From Alphaproteobacteria bacterium (GTDB lineage Bacteria; Pseudomonadota; Alphaproteobacteria; Micropepsales; Micropepsaceae): a stretch of 64,000 bases of DNA. The notes beneath the pieces are model-generated. The model was not told where the DNA came from, did no database searches, and saw only the letters and a list, made by a program, of their open reading frames with translations. Made by a program: the position numbers and the translations under genes. This document shows, piece after piece, positions 45,481 to 54,922 of this stretch. Every line of letters starts with the position of its first letter. Positions within the stretch are counted from its first letter, which is position 1. Where the stretch lies: NCBI GenBank assembly GCA_947474565.1, contig CANJIS010000003.1, positions 124,001 to 188,000 on the forward strand, read 5' to 3'.

Positions 45481-47552
45481 CCGGTTCTCAAATACCGCAC
45501 CGCTTCGTCACGGCCAAACAGATAAAGCAGAACCCGAAGCGCCTCGCCGCGCGGGCTTTTCAGGTCAGCATCCCGCGTCAGCATCAGCTTGGCATCGTCA
45601 TGGGCGATAGCCAGAAGATCGTCATGCGCTGCCGGGTCGGCCATCCGGAATTCTTCCATCCCGCTTTGGCGTTTACCCAGCATTTCGCCCGGTCCGCGCA
45701 GTTTCAGGTCCATCTCGGCGATGACAAAGCCGTCATCGGTTTCGCGCAAGGTCTTCAGCCGCGCCGTGGCGGCCTCGCCCAGATTGCCGTGATAGACCAG
45801 AAGGCAGGACGACTTGCCGCTGCCACGGCCCACCCGGCCTCGCAATTGATGCAACTGCGCCAGGCCGAAACGCTCGGCATGCTCCACCACCATGATGGTG
45901 GCTTCCGGCACGTCCATGCCCACTTCGATCACCGTGGTGGCCACCAGCAGTTTGGTCTCACCCGCCTTGAATGCGGCCATGGCGGTGTCGCGTTCCGCCG
46001 CCTTCATCTTGCCGTGGACCAGGCCGACCTTGTCTCCCAGCACTTGCTTCAGCATGACGAAGCGTTCTTCGGCGGCGGCCAGGTCGATCTTTTCGGATTC
46101 CTCCACCAGGGGACAAACCCAGTAGGCGCGCTGGCCTTCATCCAGCGCGTGCTTCAAATGCGCGATCAGATCGTCCAGCCGCGCCGCGCTCATCACCCGT
46201 GTCTCCACAGGTTTCCGGCCCGGAGGCCGCCCGGTGATGCGCGACACATCCATGTCGCCATAGGCGGTCAGCGCCAGGGTGCGGGGAATGGGCGTCGCCG
46301 TCATCACCAGCACATCCGCCGGTTTGCCTTTCGCTTGCAGCGTCATGCGCTGATGCACGCCGAAACGATGCTGCTCGTCAATGACCGCCAGCCCCAGTTC
46401 ACGGAAGCTCACATCGTCCGAAAACAGGGCGTGGGTGCCAATCAGAATATCGATCTCACCGGCCGCCAGTGCCTTCAGAACGGCTTCGCGCGCGGCGCCT
46501 TTTTCGCGTCCGGTCAGCGCCGCCAGTTTTACGCCCGCCGCCTTGGCGTAAGGCTCCAGGCTGGCGCAATGCTGCCGCACCAATATCTCGGTGGGCGCCA
46601 TCAGTGCGCCCTGCAATCCGGCTTCGACGGCATTCAACAGCGCCAGCAGCGCCACCACGGTCTTGCCCGCGCCGACATCGCCCTGCAACAGGCGCAGCAT
46701 GCGCTTGTCGGATGCCATGTCCTTGTCGATTTCCGCCAGGGTGGTGAGCTGGCCATCGGTCAGGGCAAAGGGCAGGGCGGCGATGGCTTTTGCGCGAAGG
46801 CGGCCATCGCCTTCGATCCGCCGCCCGGCGGGACCGCGCAACTGCGCCCGTATCAGCATCAGCGCCAGTTGATTGGCCAGCAGCTCGTCATAGGCCAGCC
46901 GCCGCCGCATCGGCGTTTCCGGCGACAAGTCCGCGTCATGCCTGGGCGTGTGCACTCCCGCCAAGGCTTCGCCGAACGGAACAAAAGCTTCGCGCTTCAA
47001 AAAGGCCGGGTCCTGCCATTCCGGCATCTGCGGCACTTTTTCCAGGGCCCCGCGCACAGCGCGCGCCAGTGACTTGGCCGCCAGCCCTTCGGTCAATGCA
47101 TAGACGGGCTCATGCGCCGGCAAGGCGCTGTCGTGTTCCACCACGTAATCGGGATGCGCCATCTGCAGCCTGTCCTTGAAGGACTCGATCCGCCCCGACA
47201 CGATCCGCTGCGATCCCAGCGGCAGAATGTCTGTGAGATATTTGGCGTCGGCGCGGAAGAAAACCAAGTCCATCACCGCCGTGTCGTCCGACACCCGCAC
47301 TCTGTAGGGCTGGCTCTTCACGCGCCCCGGAATGTGTTCCAGCACGCCCACCGTCACGGTGGCGATGCGGCCCGGTTCGATCTTGTTCAGCTTGGGGCGG
47401 TAGGAGCGGTCGACCACCCCCACCGGCAGGTCGAAAATCAGGTCCACCAGTTTGGGCCCCGCCACCTTGGCGATCAGTTTTTCCAGCTTGGGACCCACCC
47501 CGGAGAGGGTGCGGATATCGGCAAAAAGCGGGAATAGAATCGAGGGCCGCAT
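45477..47552 (-). CDS. recG: ATP-dependent DNA helicase RecG
   Basis: The 691-residue product has the wedge/OB domain (LSGVGPKLEKLIAKVAGPKL; YRVRVSDDTAVMDLVFFRAD), then helicase motifs: Walker A LLQGDVGAGKTVVALLALL, APTEILVRQH, the DEQH box in LAVIDEQHRFGVHQR, TATPIPRT, and motif VI HQLRGRVGRG. It remodels stalled replication forks. It is divergent from sdhE-mfd, an arrangement common in alphaproteobacteria, and leads a four-gene operon recG-lhgO-AKR-purU. Confidence 0.97.
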   Translation of the reverse strand: MRPSILFPLFADIRTLSGVGPKLEKLIAKVAGPKLVDLIFDLPVGVVDRSYRPKLNKIEPGRIATVTVGVLEHIPGRVKSQPYRVRVSDDTAVMDLVFFRADAKYLTDILPLGSQRIVSGRIESFKDRLQMAHPDYVVEHDSALPAHEPVYALTEGLAAKSLARAVRGALEKVPQMPEWQDPAFLKREAFVPFGEALAGVHTPRHDADLSPETPMRRRLAYDELLANQLALMLIRAQLRGPAGRRIEGDGRLRAKAIAALPFALTDGQLTTLAEIDKDMASDKRMLRLLQGDVGAGKTVVALLALLNAVEAGLQGALMAPTEILVRQHCASLEPYAKAAGVKLAALTGREKGAAREAVLKALAAGEIDILIGTHALFSDDVSFRELGLAVIDEQHRFGVHQRMTLQAKGKPADVLVMTATPIPRTLALTAYGDMDVSRITGRPPGRKPVETRVMSAARLDDLIAHLKHALDEGQRAYWVCPLVEESEKIDLAAAEERFVMLKQVLGDKVGLVHGKMKAAERDTAMAAFKAGETKLLVATTVIEVGMDVPEATIMVVEHAERFGLAQLHQLRGRVGRGSGKSSCLLVYHGNLGEAATARLKTLRETDDGFVIAEMDLKLRGPGEMLGKRQSGMEEFRMADPAAHDDLLAIAHDDAKLMLTRDADLKSPRGEALRVLLYLFGRDEAVRYLRTG

Positions 47553-47615
47553 GGCCGGAAAAGTTTATGTGCCGTCCCGGTTGTCCTCAACAGGGCCCCT
47601 CGCTATATCCCCCTC

Positions 47616-47912
47616 ATGGATGACGTGAAGAAGGGTGGCTCTTCGGAGAACCGCCGTAAAATGCTTTTGTTCCGGGCCCAACGGCGCGGTTTCAAGGAGG
47701 TCGATCTGATCTTCGGCGCCTATGCCGAGGCGGCGCTTCCGGGCCTGGACGAGGCCGCCCTGAACCAGTTCGAAGCCCTGCTGACCGCCCCGGACCAGGA
47801 AGTCTATGAGTGGCTGCGCGGCGCCACGCCGGTGCCCCCCGAACATGACAATGCCGTTTTCGCCGGCCTCAAATCCGTGATTGGCCACAAGGGCAAAAAG
47901 TGGAACGCCTAG
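47616..47912 (+). CDS. sdhE: Succinate dehydrogenase assembly factor SdhE (Sdh5 family)
   Basis: The 98-residue helical protein has RRKMLLFRAQRRGFKEVDLI, corresponding to the conserved RGxxE-type motif needed for covalent flavin attachment to SdhA, followed by the family pattern FEALLTAPDQEVYEWLRGAT. The conserved surface here reads RRGFKEVD. It overlaps the mfd start by 13 bases. Confidence 0.93.
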   Translation: MDDVKKGGSSENRRKMLLFRAQRRGFKEVDLIFGAYAEAALPGLDEAALNQFEALLTAPDQEVYEWLRGATPVPPEHDNAVFAGLKSVIGHKGKKWNA

Positions 47913-50900
47913 ATTACATCGCCAAGCATGAGGCCCGGTTCACCGTTTCGGGTGCGCCGGCCGGATATGACGCCTATCTGGCGGTGGAAGCCGCGCGCCG
48001 CCGCAGCGGCCCGGTGCTGTTCGTGGCCGAAGGCGAAAATGAAGCCGAAGCGGCATTGGCGGCGATGGCGTTTTTCGCGCCGCAGCTTCCGCTGCTGTCT
48101 TTCCCGGCCTGGGACTGCCTGCCCTATGACCGCGTCTCGCCCAAGCCGGATATTGAAAGCACCCGTCTGGCGACCTTGGCGGCGCTCGCCAAGGGTGTCG
48201 AAGCTTGCGTCATTGTCACCTCGGTCAACGCGTTGCTTCAACGCGTGCCGCCGCGCGACGCCATCGCCAAGGCCAGCGTCCAGGCCAAAACAGGCGAGGA
48301 GGTGGATCGTGATGCGCTGATCGCGTTTCTCGCATCCAACGGCTATGTCCGTTCCGACACAGTGCGCGATCCCGGCGATTTCGCCTTGCGGGGTGGCATT
48401 GTGGATCTATGGCCGCCGGGCACGGACGAACCACTGCGGCTCGATTTTTTTGGCGAGACACTGGAAGCCATCCGCCGCTTCGACGCCGCCACCCAGCTTT
48501 CGCGCGATGCCGTGGATGGCATATCGCTTTTGCCCGCCAGCGAAGCGCCGTTGGGCCAGGACGCCATCAGCCGCTTCCGCACCGGTTATGTCGCGGCCTT
48601 CGGTCCGGCGGGCGACGATCCGCTTTACGAAAGTGTGAGTGCCGGCCGCAAGGCGGTGGGCATGGAGCATTGGCTGCCGCTGTTCTACGGCCATCTCGAC
48701 ACGCTGTTTGATTATCTGCCGCGCTGCCTGGTGATGCTGGGCCATCAAGTGGAAGAGACGAAGAAGGCGCGGCTGGAAGTGATCAGCGATTGCTATGAGA
48801 CGCGCGAGCAATTCCGCCACCAGGATCCGAATTCCAAAGCGATCAAGGCCGCGCCTTACAAGCCGCTGAAGCCGGAAACGCTGTATCTCACGGACGCCGA
48901 ATGGCAGTCGCGCTTAAGCAAAAATCTGGTGCGCACGCTGTCGCCGTTTCAGGCGCCCGAATCCACCACGAGCGTCGATGCCGGCGGCCGCCAGGGCCGC
49001 GACTTTGCGCCGGAACGCACCAGCGGCAATCAGAATGTTTTCCAACTCGCTGCCGATCATCTGAAGGCGCTGCAAAGCGGGGGCAGGCGCGCGGTGATGG
49101 CAAGCTGGACGGATGGCTCCGCCGAACGCATGGGCGGGGTGTTGTTCGATCATGGCCTGCCGGCAATCCGCAAAGTGGCGGATTGGCCGGAAGCTTTGCG
49201 TTTGCATGAAAATGCCGTCGGCATGGCGTGTCTGGGTATCGAGCATGGTTTCGAAGCACCCGGCTTTGCCTTGATGAGCGAACAGGATGTGCTGGGCGAC
49301 CGCATGGTGCGGGCGAAGGCGCGTCAGCGCCGGGCGCAGAATTTCCTCTCGGAGGCCTCGTCGCTCGCGCCGGGTGATCTGATTACCCATATCGAACATG
49401 GCGTCGGCCGTTATCTGGGCCTGAAAGCCATTGAGGCGCTGGGTGCGCCGCATGACTGCCTGGAAATCCAGTATGACGGCGGCAAGCTTTTCCTGCCGGT
49501 AGAGAATATCGAACTTCTCACCCGCTATGGCTCGGACGAGGGCGCCCAGCTTGATCGTCTGGGTGGTGGCGCTTGGCAGAAGCGCAAAGCCGAGATGAAA
49601 GCGCGGGTGCGCGAGATTGCCGCCGAGCTGATCAAGATCGCCGCCGCCCGCGAACTGAAGCATTTGCCGCCGGTTGATCCGCCCGCCGGGCTGTATGACG
49701 AATTCTGCGCCCGGTTTCCGTATCAGGAAACGGAAGACCAGGAAAAGGCCATCACCGACGCCATCTCCGACCTGGCCAAGGGCCGGCCCATGGACCGGCT
49801 GGTTTGCGGCGATGTGGGCTTCGGTAAGACCGAAGTGGCGTTGCGCGCCGCCTTTGTCGCCGCCATGGCGGGCGAGCAGGTGGCGGTGGTGGTGCCCACC
49901 ACGCTTTTGGCGCGCCAGCATTACCGCAATTTCGCCGAACGCTTTAACGGCTTTCCGCTCAAGGTGCGTCAGCTATCCCGTTTCGTGGACGCCAAGGAGG
50001 CGCGTGAAACCAAGGAAGCTCTGGCCGATGGCAGTGTGGATGTGGTGGTCGGCACCCATGCCTTGCTGGCCGAAAGCATTTCCTTCAAGCGTCTTGGTCT
50101 GGTGGTGGTGGATGAGGAACAGCATTTCGGCGTCGTCCATAAGGAGCGGCTGAAATCGCTCAAATCCGATGTCCATGTCCTGACGCTGACCGCCACGCCC
50201 ATCCCCCGAACGCTGCAACTGGCGCTGTCCGGGGTTCGTGATCTGTCGCTGATCACCACCCCGCCAGTGGACCGGCTGGCCGTGCGCACCTTTGTGACGC
50301 CGTTCGATCCCCTGGTCGTGCGCGAAGCTTTGTTGCGCGAACATTATCGCGGCGGACAGTCCTTCTTTGTCGCGCCGCGCATCGCCGATCTGCGCGAAGC
50401 CGAAGCGTTTTTGAAAGAAACCGTGCCGGAAGTGAAAACGGCGGTGGCCCATGGCCAGATGACGCCGTCGGTGCTGGAAGATGTGATGACGGCGTTCTAT
50501 GAGCGCAAGATAGACGTGCTGATCTCCACCAACATCGTGGAATCCGGCCTCGATATTCCCACCGCCAACACCATGATCGTGCAGCGGGCTGACATGTTCG
50601 GCCTCAGCCAGCTTTATCAGATACGTGGGCGCATCGGCCGTTCCAAGGCGCGGGCTTACGCCTATCTGACGACCCCGCCCGACAAGAAGCTCACCGACAC
50701 CGCGACGCGGCGGCTGGAAGTGCTGCAATCTTTGGATCAGCTGGGGGCAGGCTTCTCCATCGCCAGCCACGACATGGATATCCGCGGCGCCGGCAATCTG
50801 CTGGGCGAGGAACAATCCGGTCATGTCCGGGAAGTGGGCATCGAGCTTTACCAGGACATGCTGGAAGAAGCGGTGTCCAGCTTGCGCGAGGGTGGTGATG

Positions 50901-51373
50901 GCGCCAACACCGAAGACCAATGGTCGCCCACGCTCAATCTGGGCACTTCGGTGCTGATTCCGGAAAGCTATGTCGCCGACCTCAATCTGCGCATGGCGCT
51001 GTATCGCCGCCTGTCGGATTTGCAGACCCGTACCGACATCGACGCCTTCGCTGCCGAATTGATCGACCGCTTCGGCCCACTGCCGGAGGAAGTCAAACAC
51101 CTGTTCGAGATCGTGGCGATCAAGCAGCTCGCCCTGGCTGCGGGCGTGGAGAAGATTGATGCCGGCCCCAAGGGCGGTACCATTACCTTCCGCAACAATG
51201 CTTTCGCAAATCCTTTGGCGCTGATCCAGTTCATCAGCAAACATTCCGGCACCATCAAGGTCCGGCCCGATCAGAAGGTGGTGGTCAGCCGCGACTGGGC
51301 CACGCCGGACGAACGCCTGGCCGGCGCCAAGGCGCTGCTGGGGCAATTGGTCAAGCTGGCAAAGGCCGCCTGA
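47900..51373 (+). CDS. mfd: Transcription-repair coupling factor
   Basis: A GTG start at 47900 inside the end of sdhE gives 1157 residues. The order is the UvrB-homology module (residues 10-300), the RNA-polymerase-interacting CarD-like domain (LITHIEHGVGRYLGLKAIEA, about 495), and a RecG-like translocase with Walker A LVCGDVGFGKTEVALRAAF, the DEEQ box in VVVDEEQHFGV, TATPIPRTLQ and QIRGRIGRSKARAYAYL. The TRCF C-terminal domain closes it. It displaces RNA polymerase stalled at DNA lesions and recruits UvrA. Confidence 0.97.
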   Translation: MERLDYIAKHEARFTVSGAPAGYDAYLAVEAARRRSGPVLFVAEGENEAEAALAAMAFFAPQLPLLSFPAWDCLPYDRVSPKPDIESTRLATLAALAKGVEACVIVTSVNALLQRVPPRDAIAKASVQAKTGEEVDRDALIAFLASNGYVRSDTVRDPGDFALRGGIVDLWPPGTDEPLRLDFFGETLEAIRRFDAATQLSRDAVDGISLLPASEAPLGQDAISRFRTGYVAAFGPAGDDPLYESVSAGRKAVGMEHWLPLFYGHLDTLFDYLPRCLVMLGHQVEETKKARLEVISDCYETREQFRHQDPNSKAIKAAPYKPLKPETLYLTDAEWQSRLSKNLVRTLSPFQAPESTTSVDAGGRQGRDFAPERTSGNQNVFQLAADHLKALQSGGRRAVMASWTDGSAERMGGVLFDHGLPAIRKVADWPEALRLHENAVGMACLGIEHGFEAPGFALMSEQDVLGDRMVRAKARQRRAQNFLSEASSLAPGDLITHIEHGVGRYLGLKAIEALGAPHDCLEIQYDGGKLFLPVENIELLTRYGSDEGAQLDRLGGGAWQKRKAEMKARVREIAAELIKIAAARELKHLPPVDPPAGLYDEFCARFPYQETEDQEKAITDAISDLAKGRPMDRLVCGDVGFGKTEVALRAAFVAAMAGEQVAVVVPTTLLARQHYRNFAERFNGFPLKVRQLSRFVDAKEARETKEALADGSVDVVVGTHALLAESISFKRLGLVVVDEEQHFGVVHKERLKSLKSDVHVLTLTATPIPRTLQLALSGVRDLSLITTPPVDRLAVRTFVTPFDPLVVREALLREHYRGGQSFFVAPRIADLREAEAFLKETVPEVKTAVAHGQMTPSVLEDVMTAFYERKIDVLISTNIVESGLDIPTANTMIVQRADMFGLSQLYQIRGRIGRSKARAYAYLTTPPDKKLTDTATRRLEVLQSLDQLGAGFSIASHDMDIRGAGNLLGEEQSGHVREVGIELYQDMLEEAVSSLREGGDGANTEDQWSPTLNLGTSVLIPESYVADLNLRMALYRRLSDLQTRTDIDAFAAELIDRFGPLPEEVKHLFEIVAIKQLALAAGVEKIDAGPKGGTITFRNNAFANPLALIQFISKHSGTIKVRPDQKVVVSRDWATPDERLAGAKALLGQLVKLAKAA

Positions 51374-51385
51374 CACGCTCGCTTT

Positions 51386-51517
51386 TGTCATTCCCGCGTA
51401 AGCGGGAATCCAGGGCCGCAGACTCGTCTGCCAGACCTGCGTCTGTTTCATCTGGATGCCCGCTCGGAGTTTACACTCCGGCCGCGCTTTGCGCGGACCG
51501 GGGTGGCGGGCATGACA
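51386..51517. repeat. REP-like palindromic repeat element
   Basis: The element starts TGTCATTCCCGC and ends GCGGGCATGACA, a near-perfect terminal inverted repeat. Inside are a perfect hairpin (ATTCCCGC, GTAA, GCGGGAAT; 51390-51409) followed by CCAG, and a second hairpin, CCGGCCGCGC with GCGCGG-A-CCGG. A related hairpin occurs at 54995-55018. It lies 12 bases after mfd and may also act as its transcript 3' end. No tract of T follows. Confidence 0.75.
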
Positions 51518-51546
51518 GCTGTGTTTTTTCCTGATTGACTGATCCC

Positions 51547-52074
51547 ATGCCTGATCAGGCCGAACCCATCGCGTTTACCCTGCCGCTCACGCTGGCGGAT
51601 TATTTTGAATTGCGCGCTTTTTATCTGCGCCGCTATGCCGTGCGCAATTCGCTGATCTTTTTTGGTTTTCTGATCATTGGTGCGCTGATCATCCCCCCTC
51701 TGTCCGGTGTGCCGGAAGGGCTGATGATGCGGATCGTGGAGCGCAACTGGACTTATTATGCCGGGGTGGTGGTGGCTGTCTTCCTGCTGGTGCGGCTGCT
51801 GCCCTTCGTCTCGATGCTGGCGCTGTGGGTGAGGGGCAAGCTGCCCCGCGACATCGCCGTGCTGATCTATTGGGAAGGGATAAAATACACGCTGTTCGAT
51901 TCCGATGTGCTGCTGCGCTGGAGCGCCATCACCGCCATACAAAGCACACCCAGGGCTTATTATATTATCGCCAAGGCGCGCATCGTTCGCCTGCAAAAGC
52001 GCGATATTGCGCCAGACCATCGCGCCCAATTCGAAGCGCTGGCCTCGGCGCATACCAAGTGGATCGTCAGTTAA
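51547..52074 (+). CDS. YcxB-like membrane protein
   Basis: The ATG at 51547 gives 175 residues; a TTG four codons upstream is an alternative. Two membrane helices (about residues 38-58 and 78-100) are followed by a cytosolic YcxB-like C-terminal domain (YTLFDSDVLLRWSAITAIQS; YYIIAKARIVRLQKRDI). The YcxB domain resembles PH-like membrane-associated folds and has no known function. It converges with the acyl-CoA dehydrogenase gene, overlapping by eight bases. Confidence 0.75.
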   Translation: MPDQAEPIAFTLPLTLADYFELRAFYLRRYAVRNSLIFFGFLIIGALIIPPLSGVPEGLMMRIVERNWTYYAGVVVAVFLLVRLLPFVSMLALWVRGKLPRDIAVLIYWEGIKYTLFDSDVLLRWSAITAIQSTPRAYYIIAKARIVRLQKRDIAPDHRAQFEALASAHTKWIVS

Positions 52075-53869
52075 GCTCCATCACCACGGCGCTGCCAGCC
52101 TGAATGCGTTCCAGCAGCATGGGGCATTCCGGCACCATGCGCTCCATCCAGTAGCGGGCGCACATCAGCTTGTCCTTGTGCAAGGGATCGTCCTTGCCGA
52201 CGGAGATTTTCGCCATCCGTGCCCACAGATATGCCAGCACGGTGATGCCCATCAGGCGCATATAGTCATAGGCGCCTGCGCCGGCATCGTTGGGGTTCTT
52301 CAATCCGTTCGCCGCCAGCCACATGGTGGCCGCCTGCAGCGCTTCGGTCGAACGTTTCAGGCCTTTGACATAGGGCTCCAGCGCCGCATCCTTTTCATTT
52401 TCGGAAACCCAGCCGGTCAGCGCCGCGAACAACGCCATCGGCGCCGCGCCGCCCTTGCGTCCCAGCTTGCGCCCCACCAGGTCCATGGCCTGCACGCCAT
52501 TGGCGCCTTCATAGATCTGGTTGATGCGGGCATCGCGCACAAACTGCTCCACGCCATTGTCGCGGATATAGCCGTGACCGCCATAGCACTGCATGGCCAG
52601 GTTGGTGGCTTCGAAACCCAGATCGGTGCCGAACGCCTTGATGATCGGCGTCATCAGATCGGCCAGCGCTTCAGCCGCCGCCGCTTCCGGCCGATTGGAT
52701 TTACTGATCGCCATTTGCAGAGTCGTCCAGCAAGCCAGGGCCCGCATCCCTTCCACCGAACTCTTGGCCTGCAGCAGCATGCGTTTGACGTCCGGGTGCA
52801 CAATCTCCAGGTCCGCCGGCTTGTCCGGCTCCTGCGCCCCGGTCAGGGCGCGGCCCACGCGCCGTTCATGGGCGTAAGCCAGGCCGTTCTGATAGGCGAC
52901 GTCGCCCAGGCCGATGCTCTGCACGCCGACGCCCAGCCGCGCCGCATTCATGATGCCAAACATGCCCGCCATGCCGGCGGAAGAGGAGCGCTTCTCGCCC
53001 GGCTTGGGCGCTTCGGGCTTGGGGCCCAGCCGCCAGGCAACGGCATTGTCGAAATTCAAAACACAGGTGGCTTGGCCCTTGATGCCCATCTTGTGCTCGA
53101 TGCCGCCGGTGATGACGCCGTTGCGCGCGCCAACCTTGCCGTCCTCGCCCACCAGAACCTTCGGCACCATGAAAAAATTCACGGTGGAAAGGTCGTCGTG
53201 GAATTGGCCTTTCTCATCCGGAAGCTTGGCGATCACCATATGGATGACGTTATCGGTCAGGTCCTGGTCGCCGCCGGAAATGAAAATCTTGGTGCCGGTC
53301 ATGCGATAGGTGCCGTCCGGCTGCTCCACCGCCTTTGTCTTCATCAGCCGCAAATCGGTGCCCGCACCGGGCTCGGTCAGGCACATGGTGCCCGCCCATT
53401 CGCCCGACACCAGCTTGGGCACGATATGCTCTTTCATCCAGTCCAGGCCGGTGGCGATCAAGGCGCCGTAAGCGCCCGCCGTCAGCATGGGATACATGGC
53501 CAGCGACTGGTTGGCCGCCATGCCCATTTCCGAGACCGCCATGGTCAACAGCACGGGCATTCCGGCGCCGCCGAATTCGACGGGTGCGCCTAGGCCGCCC
53601 CAGCCGGCTTCGCTATAGGCCTTGTAGGCTTCCTTGAATCCCTTGGGGGTGCGCACGGTGCCATTTTCGAAATGGCAGCCTTCCTCATCGCCCGACTGGT
53701 TGATGGGCTGCAGCACTTCTTCACAGAATTTGCCCGCATTGGTGAGGATGTCGTCAATCAGGTCGGGCGTCAGGTCTTCGAAGCCGGGCAGGTCGCGATG
53801 CTTCTCGGCCTCCAGCAATTCGTGAATCAGAAACTGAAAATCTTCGACCGGCGCGCGATAAATGGGCAT
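52067..53869 (-). CDS. Acyl-CoA dehydrogenase
   Basis: The 600-residue product is of the long FadE5-like type. It has an N-terminal extension (FQFLIHELLEAEKHRDLPGF), FAD/acyl-CoA region GTMCLTEPGAGTDLRLMKTK and IFISGGDQDLTDNVIHMVIA, and the family motif QCYGGHGYIRDNGVEQFVRD followed by YEGANGVQAMDLVGRKLG, where the Glu is the likely catalytic base. It catalyses alpha,beta-dehydrogenation of acyl-CoA in fatty-acid breakdown. The gene stands alone; its ATG at 53869 is preceded by GGAGG on the minus strand. Confidence 0.94.
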   Translation of the reverse strand: MPIYRAPVEDFQFLIHELLEAEKHRDLPGFEDLTPDLIDDILTNAGKFCEEVLQPINQSGDEEGCHFENGTVRTPKGFKEAYKAYSEAGWGGLGAPVEFGGAGMPVLLTMAVSEMGMAANQSLAMYPMLTAGAYGALIATGLDWMKEHIVPKLVSGEWAGTMCLTEPGAGTDLRLMKTKAVEQPDGTYRMTGTKIFISGGDQDLTDNVIHMVIAKLPDEKGQFHDDLSTVNFFMVPKVLVGEDGKVGARNGVITGGIEHKMGIKGQATCVLNFDNAVAWRLGPKPEAPKPGEKRSSSAGMAGMFGIMNAARLGVGVQSIGLGDVAYQNGLAYAHERRVGRALTGAQEPDKPADLEIVHPDVKRMLLQAKSSVEGMRALACWTTLQMAISKSNRPEAAAAEALADLMTPIIKAFGTDLGFEATNLAMQCYGGHGYIRDNGVEQFVRDARINQIYEGANGVQAMDLVGRKLGRKGGAAPMALFAALTGWVSENEKDAALEPYVKGLKRSTEALQAATMWLAANGLKNPNDAGAGAYDYMRLMGITVLAYLWARMAKISVGKDDPLHKDKLMCARYWMERMVPECPMLLERIQAGSAVVMELN

Positions 53870-53918
53870 TTTTTGTAATCCTCCCGAAGCACGGCGTATG
53901 TAGCATATCGCGTGAGCA

Positions 53919-53956
53919 TAAAAAAACGGCCGGGGGCTTTCGCCACCGGCCGTTTC
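53919..53956 (-). terminator. Rho-independent terminator of the low-complexity secreted protein gene
   Basis: On the minus strand ACGGCCGG (53953-53946) and CCGGCCGT (53933-53926) pair around a 12-base loop. A run of T follows (53926-53919). It lies 45 bases after the stop at 54001, in the right orientation. Confidence 0.88.
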
Positions 53957-54000
53957 CTCCGCCTTCCAGACCAGAAGGCCGTTCAGGCGGGAATAATGCC

Positions 54001-54513
54001 TTACCGCATGCCCGCGCCGACCGAAGCGCCAGCGTTGACGTTACCCGGAACGCTACCAACCGTATTGGTGGTGGAATTTACGGTGCCGGCCGCGCTGTTG
54101 GCCGCCTGACCAGCCGCACCCACAGCGTCGGCGCTGTTGACATTGCCATTGGCCGAGGCGCTCTGGCCGCCAGCATTAACCGAGGCGCTGGTGTTCGCAT
54201 TGGCGCGTGCGGTGTTGTTGATGGTATCGGTCGCGCTGTTGGCGGTGTTCGCAGCCGTGTTCGCGGTGCTATTCGCCACGCCAGCCGCCGGAGCGGTATC
54301 AACGCTGCCATTGATTCCCGTGGTGGCCGAACCGGACATGCCGCTGGAACCGGCAGACATGCCGCCCGCGGCATTACCACCCGCGCCAACTGCGCCGGTC
54401 GTTGCGCCGACGGTGCCGCCGACCGCGCCGCCCAGCTGTGCAAAGGCCGGAGCAATGGCAACCGCGCCAGTCAAAAGCGCGGCAGTGAAAGCAGTGCGAA
54501 TAAAGGTTTTCAT
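54001..54513 (-). CDS. Secreted Ala/Asn/Ser/Gly-rich low-complexity protein
   Basis: The ATG at 54513 follows AGGAGAG and starts a signal peptide (MKTFIRTAFTAALLTGAVAI, cleavage after APAFA), giving 170 residues. A longer frame to 54588 lacks support. The mature part is Gly/Ala/Thr-rich (GGTVGATTGAVGAGGNAAGG), then a quasi-repeat of Asn-Ser/Thr-Ala units (ANSTANTAANTANSATDTIN, then NAGGQSASANGNVNSADAVG). No domain is recognised and no Cys is present. Such proteins can be surface or periplasmic filler or adhesive proteins; function unknown. It has its own terminator and ribosome site, so it is a real, single-gene unit. Confidence 0.75.
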   Translation of the reverse strand: MKTFIRTAFTAALLTGAVAIAPAFAQLGGAVGGTVGATTGAVGAGGNAAGGMSAGSSGMSGSATTGINGSVDTAPAAGVANSTANTAANTANSATDTINNTARANANTSASVNAGGQSASANGNVNSADAVGAAGQAANSAAGTVNSTTNTVGSVPGNVNAGASVGAGMR

Positions 54514-54659
54514 GAGTCTCTCCTGGTTTGCGCGCATAAGGATACGCACGCATTTCTTTCCCGGTGAGACAACGGGTTTGGACATCAAAGGTTGCCGACG
54601 ATAAGCGTGCGCTTATGTACGGCGGTTGGAATTGTGGCGATAAAAAGTTAGGTTCCTTC

Positions 54660-54914
54660 ATGCCCGCGAAAGAAAATGTTCCCGCCAATCTTCCTCATAA
54701 AATGCCGGCGGATTTTCGCAAAGCAATCGAGTCCGATGCGATGGTGAAAACTGTCTGGGCGGACATTACGCCGTTGGCGCGCAACGAGTGGATTTGCTGG
54801 GTCACATCGGCCAAGAAAGATGAGACCAGAGCCCGCCGGATAGACGTCGGCTTGGACAAAATGCGCAAAGGCATGCGGCGGCCCTGTTGCTGGCCGGGCT
54901 GTCCCCATCGCTGA
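54660..54914 (+). CDS. YdeI/OmpD-associated (OmdA)-like small protein
   Basis: The ATG at 54660 gives 84 residues: PADFRKAIESDAMVKTVWAD, then TPLARNEWICWVTSAKKDET RARRI, typical of the C-terminal part of the YdeI/OmdA bacteriocin-protection family. An upstream ATG at 54564 adds 32 unrelated residues. The end, RRPCCWPGCPHR, is unusually Cys-rich. The family function is uncertain. Typical members have 80-190 residues, so this may be a short or truncated member. Confidence 0.65.
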   Translation: MPAKENVPANLPHKMPADFRKAIESDAMVKTVWADITPLARNEWICWVTSAKKDETRARRIDVGLDKMRKGMRRPCCWPGCPHR

Positions 54915-54922
54915 GCGGTTTT

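Noticed and set aside
45600-47072. 490-residue open frame on the plus strand
   Set aside because: It is antisense to recG and shows shadow composition only. The same applies to 49973-51451 (mfd), 41463-42599 (ugd) and 26378-27685 (SLBB gene).
51905-53593. 562-residue open frame on the plus strand
   Set aside because: It lies antisense to the acyl-CoA dehydrogenase; its His/Arg/Gln-rich sequence is typical of the reverse complement of a GC-rich gene.
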